A stretch of 64,000 nucleotides of DNA from Acholoe squamosa (lineage: Eukaryota; Annelida; Polychaeta; Phyllodocida; Polynoidae), in contig OX439046.1 of NCBI GenBank assembly GCA_949317995.1, positions 41,330,002 to 41,394,001 of the forward strand. Reading direction: 5' to 3'. Position numbers and translations under genes: made by a program. Positions 21,974 through 33,593 of this stretch are shown here, one piece after another. Below the pieces are notes generated by a model that worked only from the letters and a program-made list of their open reading frames with translations, was not told where the DNA came from and made no database searches. Position 1 is the first letter of the stretch. Each line of letters opens with the position of its first letter.

Positions 21974-23560
21974 TTATCAGAAATGAAGGCAATCCTTTTG
22001 CACACCTTTTATCTGTGCAGCATGACAGAAAGTCAGGAACAACATTATCTTTAGATTTAACGCGAGTAGCAACAATATGAAAATTATGTACAACTGATAA
22101 CCAAAATAATTCTCTTATCCACCACATACAGCAAACACTCCGTGATCTGCCCATATTTATCATACGTTGGACTTGGCTATTGTTGGTTCTGACTATAACT
22201 TTTGTATTTGACCAATCATTTCCCCATCGTTGTGCTGCGGCAACCACTGGCCAGACTTCCAGTAGGTTAATGTCCGCCGACTCATCATATTCACAAGGGG
22301 GTTCAACCATATGATTTAAGGGAAAGCGATTGTACAATTGATTATAGGCATGTAGCTTCCATGCACCTACTAACCAATCACCATTATAACATGAGCCGAA
22401 TCCAGTTAGTGATGAGTCAGTGTGTATGACAGGATGACAATCAAAGGTACGTAGAATTTTGGGCAGAACCATTGAATACATAAATGAACCTTTTCCACCA
22501 GCGGATATCATCCATAAACCAATCAGGTAGTTTAACCACCGTGACGCTGTCAGCCATGTATTTGAGTAGGTTAATGACTCTACATGAAAATGTCCTGCCT
22601 CCCCGAATAACTCTACTAGCGTGTGCCAACTGACCACACAGTTCTGGTAACTCTTTTTTGGTAGCAACAGTTTTACCCAAGAACTTGGCGATTAGTACTA
22701 ATAAGTTGTCTAACTTATCTGAGGGTAAGCTGGTTTCCATTTTCAGTGTGTCAATTACCAGACCCAAATACTGGACTTTGGTAGCAGGGGATAAGATTTT
22801 TTTTCCATGCAATACGGAACCCAAGACGTCGAAGCAGATCTACCAATATAGCCTGACGCCTCGCACACTCATCATAGCTGTCAGCAACAATGACAAAGTC
22901 ATCAAGGTAACTGAAAACATTGAATATACCTCTCCAATTCATACACCGGATGACAAACTCGGTTAGTTGAGTAAAGATAAATGGTGCACATCTAAGACCA
23001 AACGATAAGGCTTGATCTTCAAAATATTCTGGCGCACCATCCAGACTCCACACAAAACCTTGTTTGGAACGATCATCCGGATGAACAGCCACACTACGAT
23101 AAGCAGATTGGATGTCCAATACCCATAAAAACGAGCCCTCATGTATGACATTAGTAACATCATCTACTTGAGTATAATGAAACGGTTGGCAAGTTGTGTA
23201 CATAAAGTCATTGATACTTTTAAGATTATCATCGGGGTCACCACGGCTGCAATCTGTTATGGGTCTTAAGCTGCCATCTGGCTTTAAAATAGCCCCCAGT
23301 GAATGTACACACTGAGGTCTATTAAGAACCCTTTTGACTTTACCATCAATTAACTCCTTCCTTACCAGATCGTCCATTTGGCATTTTACACCTTCTTTGA
23401 TTATGGAATGGTAATTTTTTTGAAAATAAGAACCATCATTATCAACATCAACGATTTTGAAGCCGTTACAAACCTCAAACCCCATGCATTCATCAAAGAA
23501 GGCATGTGGGTTGAGTTGAAGGCAGATGCCATCTAAGACATGAACGGCATCACAATCCAA
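21888..23560 (-). pseudogene. Reverse transcriptase and RNase H, unit 1 (frameshifted)
   Basis: RT (23,560-22,751) shows FLWVLDIQSAYRSVAVHP, LSFGLRCAPFIFTQL and the catalytic FSYLDDFVIVAD. A run of eight A on the coding strand (22,797-22,804) shifts the frame just before KILSPATKVQYLG. RNase H follows (to 21,888) with VIHTDSSLTGFGS, INLLEVWPVVAAAQRW and VVPDFLSC. The third catalytic Asp reads Asn (VRTNNSQ). In this copy RNase H is otherwise open through ESADIN, which is interrupted by a stop in unit 2. Confidence 0.92.
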
Positions 23561-23619
23561 AGGACAAGGTCTAAACCATTCAACACCGTCGACAATTCTG
23601 GAAGTATAGATAGTAGGAG

Positions 23620-24864
23620 TTAATATAATGTCCCCGTTTCTGGTAATGACTCTGAAGAAGTGACATGATTTGAACTACAAGGAATTTTGAATTTGTTGAC
23701 ATCCCATAATAAACTGTATTCCAGTTCACTGGTATTGTCAGAATCATAGGAATTTATAATTCCACAATCTATGCCAGTTTCTTCGGAGTCACTAAAGCCT
23801 GAATCAGAATCCACTAAGGCCTGATATCAATCATTTGATTTTTTTACAGAGCACTTTAGTTTTGTGTGATTACCCCCACAAGAACGACATACATGTGGGT
23901 GAGGGCAATCTTTGGCGTTACAACCATTATCACCGTTAAATGCATAGCAACAGTGAATTTCATCCGACTTCATCTTTTTGTTCTTTTTTTCTCTTACTGC
24001 TGGATCCCGCACTAGCACCAGCACCAGCACCACTTTGTGATGATGGAGGCTGGATACCAAGAACATTACTTAAGTGCTCAGCACTCAGATTCTCAAGACC
24101 AACACTGTTTGAGAAGGTGTCGTGATCGAAATAACAGAATGTGTGTTCACCAAACGATTCTCCCCGTTCACGCATTGCAAGATCATACTGAATGAGAGCA
24201 TCCTCATTGTAGAATGCTTTCTTGTCAGTTAGGAACTTAACATGTTTACCATAGTTTTTACATAGGAAGTTTCTAGCCAACATGCTATTCAAAAGACCCA
24301 TGCTAGTAGAAATAACATCATTCAAGGTGGGCTTTTTTACTTTGTCATGCGACATGTGCTGTTCAATGTCATAAGTCACAAACTTACTGCCACTGCCATT
24401 GTTAGGTGAGAATATTACCACTGGAGCGCCTTGGGCCTGTTGTTGTGGTTGTTGGTTAGGATACCATGCTGTTGGGTTTTGTAGAAACTGAGATTGTTGC
24501 CCAGACTGAACACCGGGGGCCTAAAACAGGGGTTGTTGACCCAGTAGAATTCCCGAACCTGGTATTGTTGTTGAGGATTAGGAACAACACCAAATTGATA
24601 CACAGCCTGTTGTTGTTGGGATGTTGGCACTGGGACACCATACATGTGAGAAGCAGTCGGGGCACCAAATACCATAGGTGTAGGTGGGAACTTGAGCCTG
24701 CCATCTGGTGCTCTAAATTGACCCACACCAGGCCAATTGACAGTCTGACTTACAGGTGTGACAGGTGGGGAATAGGGTGTGCCATCTTTGTAAAACAACT
24801 GAGGAACAACATTTTCCATAGTGGGTTGGGGTGGAAACACACCCTGAGTAGCATTAGGACTAGT
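23620..24864 (-). pseudogene. Gag-like region, unit 1 (5'-truncated)
   Basis: Contains a Pro/Gln-rich segment (24,864-24,415), a helical segment (HMSHDKVKKPTLNDVIS), then Ser/Ala-rich sequence. A Cys/His cluster, CCYAFNGDNGCNAKDCPHPH followed by CRSCGGNHTKLKC (23,960-23,850), resembles a zinc-knuckle module that binds RNA. An acidic piece (23,814-23,620) leads to RT. The coding start is cut off by the duplication junction. Confidence 0.7.
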
Positions 24865-25363
24865 CACAACAGCAACGTGGCTTGCCACCACACATATGTC
24901 ACCGGATGGAGCTGCAGAAACCAGTTATTCCAGGTTTGCCGGAAGTCTAATTTTTACTGTAAGGGTGATCCTACTACCCCGGTAGTACACTTCTTAAAGT
25001 TTATATAAAATTGTTTGTATATATTTTTCATTTAAATCCAAAAACAAAATCTTTTTCGGGTTATCCCATCTCTCGGATGGATATCAAATATAATATGTGA
25101 CATGATCTGCAAAATGGGGGCTTAGTGCAGAGGGTTCTAAGACCCCTTCTTCAAGTCAATGCCACATAGATGTGTCTGTAAAACACTACCTTATAACTAA
25201 CCGTATAAATTTAATAATATACGTCATTATTACTATTGTAGGGGACCAGAAATCCCCATACCTGGTAGATTGACCCTCAGGGGCCAGTTACCTGGTAATC
25301 ACTGCTCCCCTAGTGTGTATCATACCGATCCAGGTGTAGTTGGACGGTGGAAATATCAGGCAA

Positions 25364-25434
25364 GGGATCATGGTGTAATGGTTAGCATGCTGGAATGTCA
25401 TGCCAGAGATCCGGGTTCGAGTCCCAGTGATCCT
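25364..25434 (+). tRNA. tRNA-Asp(GTC)-like sequence, duplicate
   Basis: Identical to 18,763-18,833 and carried by the tandem duplication, with the same extended 16-bp stem (25,342-25,451). Confidence 0.65.
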
Positions 25435-25731
25435 AGATATTTTCACCGTCCTCTACACTATTATAACTCTGTAACATTGTTACTTTCTACCATAGGTGGA
25501 TGGTGCATAAGGCGCCACCTCCTATATTGTTATAAATAGTTACTTCGGTTTATATATGACAATGCCTATTATTATGTACATATTATTCATAATGCCCCTT
25601 TAATGTCATATTAGTTTTATAAACTACTACATATTAGACTTACCTGTGTAAATGATTTTTATATATCATATTATCTGGTTCTCAATAAGTCTATTGTAAC
25701 ACCTACCCTAGGTAAAGTCTAGGGGTGGTGG

Positions 25732-25827
25732 TGTAGGGGCCGGCCTTGTCGTATATATATTAGTGCGGATTATCCGAGAGATGTGCTTGTGTGGTGCTCG
25801 TTCTTCTTATGCCAACCAGGTGTTGCT
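25732..25827 (+). repeat. Gypsy 3' LTR fragment, duplicate
   Basis: Second copy of 19,131-19,226 within duplication unit 2. Confidence 0.8.
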
Positions 25828-25942
25828 TTGAAAGATGAATACCTTGGATGTCATCTTGACCATGGTAGTGGTCTGAAACAGTACAGCAACATATAGTAAA
25901 TTGCTAGTTTCCATAGCAACTTGTGATTTTTTTCAAAGCACA

Positions 25943-26298
25943 TGTAGGTGCCCGCATTGTCGTATATATATTAGTGTGGATCATCTGAGAGATGTGCTCG
26001 TGTGGTGCTCATTCCTTCTATGCCAACCAGGTGTCACTTCGCGATACCCATTTGGTATAAGAGGGGGCAGCACCACGCCTCGCATCCAGCTCCTACTAAA
26101 GAGCCAGACGATCAGCAGAAGGGGACTGGACCTAGTCCAGTCCAGACGTTGTTCTATCCTTCTCCAATAAAGCCTATCCGAACAGATGGGAAGTTAAAGG
26201 GCTTTGCCCAATTCGAACCTTTTGTGTTGTGTGCTACTTATAGTATTTAAGCGAGCCTAAGAGCCACCCAATATAAACTCATAAAATGAACCGTTACA
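25943..26298 (+). repeat. Solo LTR, duplicate
   Basis: Second copy of 19,342-19,697 with the same CACA flanks. Confidence 0.85.
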
Positions 26299-26930
26299 CA
26301 CATTACATTTTGCATTTTCCTCTTTTTTCTCAAAAATGGGCGGACCTCGTATTGTCAAAATTTATATGAGATACTCATATATGCCCCCTATCACGAGCTT
26401 CCTAATCTGTTACATTAATGAAGGTCAAGGTCAAGGAGTTTGACCTTGAAAGTCTAGGAACTGTTGAAATATTGCTTTCTACTCTGTTTCAAATTGTACA
26501 ACACACCTAAAAATAAATTGTTGAGCGATTCTGCACTCAACAATGATGACACAAATCTTATCTCAGTATATAATGCGAAAAATCCAGAATAATTATGTGC
26601 AATTTTGTAAATGTCTGAGGAGATCATGCACGGAGGTTCACATTGTGCGGGTAGCAATATTCATCAATATACAAACCTTGGGCTGTCATATTCATGCTAT
26701 ATTGCATTAATATCTTTTTTAGACAAATGATAAATTGACTTAAGAACAGGTTAAAGTACTAATAATTGGGCTTAAAATTACCCCTGGTGAGTCTTGTAAT
26801 AGGAGAAAATGGCTTTTAGATTTTAAGGTTATTTGCACTGTTTGTCATGAGTAGTATAGTATGTATCGGAACGGGACTATAACTAACTACAGGATATTAC
26901 TCACTCGGCCTGCAGTCAATGAGAGGGTTC

Positions 26931-27144
26931 CCTTTTGGCGGGAAATTCAAATGGGGGGTCACGTGACCTAGACCCCCTGTGGTGTGGCGCCAAAATGGAC
27001 CAATCAGAGCCCTTCCTTTTGGCAGGAAATTTAAAATGGTCACGTGACCCTTACCCCCTGTGGTTTCCCGCCAAAATGGTGCCCTCTGATTGGCTGGCTG
27101 TTTAGGTCACATGACCTCTGTTATGCAAATAAGGTCACGTGACC
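26931..27144. promoter_or_regulatory. Promoter-like module, duplicate
   Basis: Second copy of the E-box/E2F/CCAAT/octamer array at 20,330-20,543, unchanged at all motifs I compared. Confidence 0.6.
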
Positions 27145-27612
27145 CTAATTTGAATGGACCAACCTATTTTTTTATAGATAAAAGAAAAGGCAAGCTTATA
27201 AATCTATAAATAGACATATGACAACTCCAATCTAGTTTGGGCGAATATTTTATTGGACCTGGCCAATAAACATACATAACCAGGCCTAAGTAACACAAGA
27301 AGAAAGAAAAAAAATCTCCAATATGCAACCGGTGGTCCTTCCTGGGGCTAGGCAATATGGCCAACTACAAGGGCCACCAGTATAGGAACCTGTTACATAA
27401 CACCTGAATGGAAGTGGTGACATCTAGTAATACATTGGGAACTGCTACTGCCCATTTATCACCACTTATATGCGCGCATATAAGTAGCTTATAAATAGAC
27501 ATACGAAAACTCCAATCTAGTTTGGGTGAATATTTTATTGGACCTGGCCAATAAATATACATAACCAGGCCAACACGCCAAACAGAATGGAGAAGAAAAG
27601 AAAAACCAGATA

Positions 27613-28574
27613 TTACATGAATAAGGCGCTAACCATACGCCGATCAAGATGGATACGAGCTTGTTTGGATTTTGTCAAATAATGCAACACACTCAATGAT
27701 TTCCAATCACCAATGTTCTTGATGTCCAATAGACTGAAACCTGCATCTGCCAAGGCCGATGCACCTCCTCTGCGTAGCGAGTGTGAAGACAACTTATCAA
27801 TGCCTGACTTGGCACACAACTTTTTAACAATTTGCCCAAGTACCATGAGTAACTGCCATGACACCATTAGCCATTTCTCATGTATGACACTACTTGTGAG
27901 TCACTGGATGGGTAGATCACCATAGATAACAGCAGGGTCAGGTAATAGTGAAGGCAGAAGAGTGAGTCATTGATGAGTGTGAAAGGTATGATAAAGACCC
28001 GCTCTTTAAATCAAATAGTCTTTGTACGGCGAAGTCTGATGGAGACACCCCAGACTTCCCAGGTCAAGTCTGACAAGCAGACTGCCAGTCCTTGTTCGAC
28101 AACATTGGACTCACATAATAAGCCCCTGAAGCACATGATAACAGCAATCCAAAATGCCACGTCCTCAGAACACGACATATCCAATAGTTTATAAATACAC
28201 TTTAAGTCCTGCACTGACGCTGGTCGCGCCTGGTCTACATGATCACCTAGGGTCCTTCGAATACCTCTCATAGTGATGTAGAGTTCAAATGTATCGGGGT
28301 TGACATGTGAATATCCTAGGACCTTGTGCAACACCCAAAGTTCACCTAGGTACTGTCTAATAGAGCTGTAGCGCAATCTTTCAGCCAAGTGTGTAACATA
28401 TAACAACACGACTTCTATACTAGCAGAGAATGGAACAAGCACACCATATAGTATGCAAAATTCCATATAAGAGTTCCATTGGCTCTTCCTAGTACGCTCT
28501 GTGGCTCCAGCCATCCACTGTGACTGGTAGTTCCATAGCTTGTGAGTCAAGACATCCCCTGCAGCAGAAGCCAT
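27613..28574 (-). pseudogene. Tyrosine recombinase, unit 2 (broken)
   Basis: Same structure and same lesions as the unit 1 copy: core-binding domain 28,574-28,011 with Cys replacing the first catalytic Arg, and a C-terminal HxLRRG...Tyr part at 27,867-27,613 in another frame. Because both copies share these lesions, they arose before the duplication. Confidence 0.87.
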
Positions 28575-30161
28575 TTATCAGAAATGAAGGCAATCCTTTT
28601 GCACACCTTTTATCTGTGCAGCATGACAGAAAGTCAGGAACAACATTATCTTTAGATTTAACGCGAGTAGCAACAATATGAAAATTATGTACAACTGATA
28701 ACCAAAATAATTCTCTTATCCACCACATACAGCAAACACTCCGTGATCTGCCCATATTTATCATACGTTGGACTTGGCTATTGTTGGTTCTGACTATAAC
28801 TTTTGTATTTGACCAATCATTTCCCCATCGTTGTGCTGCGGCAACCACTGGCCAGACTTCCAGTAGGTTAATGTCTGCCTACTCATCATATTCACAAGGG
28901 GGTTCAACCATATGATTTAAGGGAAAGCGATTGTACAATTGATTATAGGCATGTAGCTTCCATGCACCTACTAACCAATCACCATTATAACATGAGCCGA
29001 ATCCAGTTAGTGATGAGTCAGTGTGTATGACAGGATGACAATCAAAGGTACGTAGAATTTTGGGCAGAACCATTGAATACATAAATGAACCTTTTCCACC
29101 AGCGGATATCATCCATAAACCAATCAGGTAGTTTAACCACTGTGACGCTGTCAGCCATGTATTTGAGTAGGTTAATGACTCTACATGAAAATGTCCTGCC
29201 TCCCCGAATAACTCTACTAGCGTGTGCCAACTGACCACACAGTTCTTGTAACTCTTTTTTGGTAGCAACAGTTTTACCCAAGAACTTGGCGATTAGTACT
29301 AATAAGTTGTCTAACTTATCTGAGGGTAAGCTGGTTTCCATTTTCAGTGTGTCAATTACCAGACCCAAATACTGGACTTTGGTAGCAGGGGATAAGATTT
29401 TTTTTCCATGCAATACGGAACCCAAGACGTCGAAGCAGATCTACCAATATAGCCTGACGCCTCGCACACTCATCATAGCTGTCAGCAACAATGACAAAGT
29501 CATCAAGGTAACTGAAAACATTGAATATACCTCTCCAATTCATACACCGGATGACAAACTCGGTTAGTTGAGTAAAGATAAATGGTGCACATCTAAGACC
29601 AAACGATAAGGCTTGATCTTCAAAATATTCTGGCGCACCATCCAGACTCCACACAAAACCTTGTTTGGAACGATCATCCGGATGAACAGCCACACTACGA
29701 TAAGCAGATTGGATGTCCAATACCCATAAAAACGAGCCCTCATGTATGACATTAGTAACATCATCTACTTGAGTATAATGAAACGGTTGGCAAGTTGTGT
29801 ACATAAAGTCATTGATACTTTTAAGATTATCATCGGGGTCACCACGGCTGCAATCTGTTATGGGTCTTAAGCTGCCATCTGGCTTTAAAATAGCCCCCAG
29901 TGAATGTACACACTGAGGTCTATTAAGAACCCTTTTGACTTTACCATCAATTAACTCCTTCCTTACCAGATCGTCCATTTGGCATTTTACACCTTCTTTG
30001 ATTATGGAATGGTAATTTTTTTGAAAATAAGAACCATCATTATCAACATCAACGATTTTGAAGCCGTTACAAACCTCAAACCCCATGCATTCATCAAAGA
30101 AGGCATGTGGGTTGAGTTGAAGGCAGATGCCATCTAAGACATGAACGGCATCACAATCCAA
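28489..30161 (-). pseudogene. Reverse transcriptase and RNase H, unit 2 (frameshifted, one extra stop)
   Basis: RT at 30,161-29,352 with LDIQSAYRS and YLDDFVIVAD, the eight-A frame break at 29,398-29,405, then RNase H to 28,489. Compared with unit 1 there is a TCG to TAG stop near 28,880, between the TDSS and LLEVWPVV motifs, so this copy decayed after the duplication. The TNN substitution for the third catalytic Asp is shared. Confidence 0.92.
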
Positions 30162-30220
30162 AGGACAAGGTCTAAACCATTCAACACCGTCGACAATTCT
30201 GGAAGTATAGATAGTAGGAG

Positions 30221-32488
30221 TTAATATAATGTCCCCGTTTCTGGTAATGACTCTGAAGAAGTGACATGATTTGAACTACAAGGAATTTTGAATTTGTTGA
30301 CATCCCATAATAAACTGTATTCCAGTTCACTGGTATTGTCAGAATCATAGGAATTTATAATTCCACAATCTATGCCAGTTTCTTCGGAGTCACTAAAGCC
30401 TGAATCAGAATCCACTAAGGCCTGATATCAATCATTTGATTTTTTTACAGAGCACTTTAGTTTTGTGTGATTACCCCCACAAGAACGACATACATGTGGG
30501 TGAGGGCAATCTTTGGCGTTACAACCATTATCACCGTTAAATGCATAGCAACAGTGAATTTCATCCGACTTCATCTTTTTGTTCTTTTTTTCTCTTACTG
30601 CTGGATCCCGCACTAGCACCAGCACCAGCACCACTTTGTGATGATGGAGGCTGGATACCAAGAACATTACTTTAGTGCTCAGCACTCAGATTCTCAAGAC
30701 CAACACTGTTTGAGAAGATGTCGTGATCGAAATAACAGAATGTGTGTTCACCAAACGATTCTCCCCGTTCACGCATTGCAAGATCATACTGAATGAGAGC
30801 ATCCTCATTGTAGAATGCTTTCTTGTCAGTTAGGAACTTAACATGTTTACCATAGTTTTTACATAGGAAGTTTCTAGCCAACATGCTATTCAAAAGACCC
30901 ATGCTAGTAGAAATAACATCATTCAAGGTGGGCTTTTTTACTTTGTCATGCGACATGTGCTGTTCAATGTCATAAGTCACAAACTTACTGCCACTGCCAT
31001 TGTTAGGTGAGAATATTACCACTGGAGCGCCTTGGGCCTGTTGTTGTGGTTGTTGGTTAGGATACCATGCTGTTGGGTTTTGTAGAAACTGAGATTGTTG
31101 CCCAGACTGAACACCGGGGGCCTAAAACAGGGGTTGTTGACCCAGTAGAATTCCCGAACCTGGTATTGTTGTTGAGGATTAGGAACAACACCAAATTGAT
31201 ACACAGCCTGTTGTTGTTGGGATGTTGGCACTGGGACACCATACATGTGAGAAGCAGTCGGGGCACCAAATACCATAGGTGTAGGTGGGAACTTGAGCCT
31301 GCCATCTGGTGCTCTAAATTGACCCACACCAGGCCAATTGACAGTCTGACTTACAGGTGTGACAGGTGGGGAATAGGGTGTGCCATCTTTGTAAAACAAC
31401 TGAGGAACAACATTTTCCATAGTGGGTTGGGGTGGAAACACACCCTGAGTAGCATTAGGACTAGTAGAGCTGTCAGTTGCATGATATTGTGGATCAATAC
31501 CACCAGAAATGCCTGAAGTATTGTTTTTAGGAGCTATACCACCATTTCTCCATTCTTTCCACAGTACGAATTCCTGATAATCTTTGTCTAACTCACCCTG
31601 GAAATGTGTTTCACCGACTGGATGGTCCAGTTGATTCTCCTGGGGGACCGGGTGATTGTACCGGGAAGGGGGCTTGATTTCGCGGGTGAGCGACTTGTTA
31701 ATTTGGGTATTCCGGTCTCCTGGAGGCAATTTTGTACTCAAGTTGGGTAAATCAAACATACCTGAGCTGGTTTCAAGGCCGGATTGGCCTGTGGACAGTC
31801 CAATAACACTAGAATTAGGCCTTAAAACATTGCTTGTGGTCGAAAACTGTCTTTCCGGAAGTCCAGGGCGGCCATTTTGGCGTCCGCAGTGAAGGATTCA
31901 GCTGGCTTGTGATTGGCCGGTCATAGCAGAAAAATGGACATTTAACCCCTGTAACATGGAGTCTGTAGCATTGTGGCCCAGAGATAGATCATTGGACCCA
32001 TTTCCCATAGGTCCAGCATTGGGTCTAACAGACCCTGCCGGACTAGTGGTACCATCAAGACCAAAAATTGCCCCTCTCCATGCTCTTTCACCATCCTGTA
32101 ACTCACGCAATGATCTCTTATTTGCTGCTCTAATGCTTGCCAATTCTAGCTCTAATTCTCTACGTTGGGAAATACGAACAATATCAGCTTTTCTAGTTTT
32201 CTCAGCTTCAATTTCACAAAGCAAATCAGCGTTTTCTCCCAAATAATCCATAGAGTCCTCCTCAAGCTCACCGTGTTGGCCGTCCATCCCCCGAGGCGGC
32301 CGGTCGCTCTGCCTAGCCTCCGTGGTACCGGTTGCTCCCTGCTCGTCACGGTTGGCTGAATCCGCTGAATCCGGTAATAATTCCGAATCCTCAGAAGAAT
32401 AACATTTCCACGAGTTGGCCACCCCACAATTCGGGCACTTGGCCGCATTACCGTGGTAAGAAGTATCGCAGGTCACACATTTAGTCAT
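30221..32488 (-). pseudogene. Gag-like region, full length (frameshifted)
   Basis: The best start is ATG at 32,488 (MTKCVTCDTSYHGNAAKC), giving an N-terminal CxxC...CxxC zinc-ribbon-like motif. An in-frame ATG at 32,623 inside repeat A1 would lengthen it. An acidic linker and a charged helix (KTRKADIVRISQRRELELE) follow to a stop at 31,898. A second frame (31,759-31,016) is Pro/Gln-rich. A helical part (31,022-30,672) ends at a stop unique to this copy. The Cys/His knuckle cluster is at about 30,570-30,450, and an acidic tail ends at 30,221. It would coat the element RNA. Confidence 0.7.
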
Positions 32489-32690
32489 GATGATTGGTAC
32501 ATTCAGAAAAAAAATCTGCAATGTGCAACTGGTGGTCCTTCCTGGGGCTAGGCAATATGGCCGACGACAAGGGCAACCAGTGAAGGAACCTGTTACATAA
32601 CACCTGAATGGAAGTGGTGACATCTAGTAATACATTGGGAACTGCTACTGCCCATTTATCACCACTTATATGTGCACATATAAGTAGCTT

Positions 32691-32930
32691 CATATTTTTA
32701 TGTACACATTTCACTTCATTTGTTATTTTCATATTTTTCATTTCGTTCAATTATAATGACAAGTTGGGGAATTCAAGTTGACACTCTCTACATAACATAG
32801 TTGAATATCGGAGAGGAACACGACAAAACTTACACATTGAGATGTGTACATTCAACTTTTGTTATTAAATAGACTGTTAACACATACAATTTTCCATGAT
32901 ACATTGCGATATACCAATATATATGTTGTG
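32691..32930. other. AT-rich interval between the Ngaro-like element and Polinton fragment
   Basis: No gene seen. The junction between the two elements lies here, but no terminal inverted repeat could be identified. Confidence 0.4.
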
Positions 32931-32932
32931 CC

Positions 32933-33406
32933 TCAGTTTTTATCTACTGTGTCCTCTCTTCCTCCATCCGACTCTATGCTTGCAAAAAGAGATCCGCAAC
33001 TGGAAGTGGTGGGATAAGGAAAGAGTCTGACGTTGCTTTCCATCGATCTGTTGTGCACCGATTTGATGAACTTCAACTCGTGCTCTATCAGCTTTATCTC
33101 CTCCATGATTTCTGTCAGCAATTTTCTAACTGTCGGAGTTAGGTTCATAGCCTCCATGGCCAATGGACAGTTAAAAGAAGATCTGAAATGTTCTGCGGTG
33201 ACGTTATCGTCTTCTAACCATGTGTATATGGTGACTCCACATTGGTAGCATTGAACAGCGTCCTTACTTCCAATGTAAAAAAATCTGTGGGCAGCGAGTT
33301 TCTCTGCCAAAGGTTGGTTCTTAGGCCACATGAAATCATTGAAAGTGTTGAGTCTCTTGGATAAATCAGTGAAAAGTGCGTACATGGGACGCCATTTTCT
33401 TGACAC
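32933..33406 (-). CDS. BIR-domain (IAP-like) protein, Polinton 1
   Basis: A single baculoviral IAP repeat covers most of the N-terminal half. RLNTFNDFMWP is followed by AEKLAAHRFFYIGS, then CYQCGVTIYTW, with the later His (AEHFRSSFNC) and Cys completing the CxxC-H-C zinc site. BIR domains bind caspases or their adaptors and block apoptosis. After the BIR come helices and a Ser-rich tail with no RING, so it is a BIR-only protein, not an E3 ligase. The first in-frame ATG is at 33,385; the open frame extends to 33,406. It is uninterrupted. A TATA box (33,480) and a CCTA tract (33,411-33,424) lie upstream. Confidence 0.87.
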   Translation of the reverse strand: MSRKWRPMYALFTDLSKRLNTFNDFMWPKNQPLAEKLAAHRFFYIGSKDAVQCYQCGVTIYTWLEDDNVTAEHFRSSFNCPLAMEAMNLTPTVRKLLTEIMEEIKLIEHELKFIKSVHNRSMESNVRLFPYPTTSSCGSLFASIESDGGREDTVDKN

Positions 33407-33409
33407 ACG

Positions 33410-33491
33410 AGGTAGGTAGGTAGGTGACGACTGTGGTGATGCCTGTGTGTCGATTGTGAACGTACCAGTGCCAGGTAGGTTTATATAGTGG
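33410..33491 (-). promoter_or_regulatory. Promoter region of the BIR gene
   Basis: On the minus strand, CTATATAAACC (33,480-33,490) is a TATA box about 95 bp before the ATG at 33,385. A CCTACCTACCTACC tract (33,411-33,424) ends about 25 bp before the ATG. The same pair occurs before both Death-domain genes. Confidence 0.6.
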
Positions 33492-33593
33492 TGTTTAATC
33501 TGCTTTCCAGCTGTTTACTCCCTGTTTTTTGTGTAGCGACTTAAAATTTAGACCCCCGCGGTGCACATCTCCTTCATGTAAGCTTACCTCAAA

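Larger units (their letters stand above)
18264..24864. repeat. Tandem duplication, unit 1 (6,601 bp)
   Basis: This segment is repeated head-to-tail as 24,865-31,465. By eye I found about ten single-base differences over 6.6 kb. The junction shares only one base between its two sides, so homologous recombination between long repeats is not indicated. The unit holds the gypsy 3' end, tRNA-like sequence, LTR fragment, solo LTR, promoter-like module and a 5'-truncated Ngaro-like element. An assembly or haplotype artefact is a realistic alternative. Confidence 0.97.
20593..24864 (-). mobile_element. Ngaro-like tyrosine-recombinase retroelement, 5'-truncated copy
   Basis: Minus-strand element with gag-like, RT, RNase H and tyrosine recombinase regions. 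It ends in split direct repeats: B1 (20,885-20,970), A2 (20,704-20,889) and B2 (20,593-20,685). It lacks its own A1 and gag start because the duplication breakpoint falls inside gag. No methyltransferase domain is seen, which favours Ngaro over DIRS or PAT. Confidence 0.88.
24865..31465. repeat. Tandem duplication, unit 2 (6,601 bp)
   Basis: Second copy of the unit at 18,264-24,864. This copy continues on its right into the unique 5' part of the Ngaro-like element (31,466-32,690), so unit 2 contains the original arrangement. It carries two nonsense changes absent from unit 1 (near 28,880 in RNase H and 30,673 in the gag region). Confidence 0.97.
27194..32690 (-). mobile_element. Ngaro-like retroelement, full-length but inactive copy
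   Basis: Reading on the minus strand, the order is A1 (32,690-32,506), gag region, RT, RNase H, tyrosine recombinase, B1 (27,571-27,486), A2 (27,490-27,305) and B2 (27,286-27,194). The A1-ORFs-B1-A2-B2 split direct repeats are the hallmark of PAT/Ngaro elements and allow circular cDNA to form during replication. Total length is about 5.5 kb. Frameshifts and catalytic substitutions show it is inactive. Confidence 0.9.

Noticed and set aside
24466-25008. Plus-strand 180-codon open frame across the duplication junction
   Set aside because: Antisense to the Ngaro-like gag and created by the junction; no domain.
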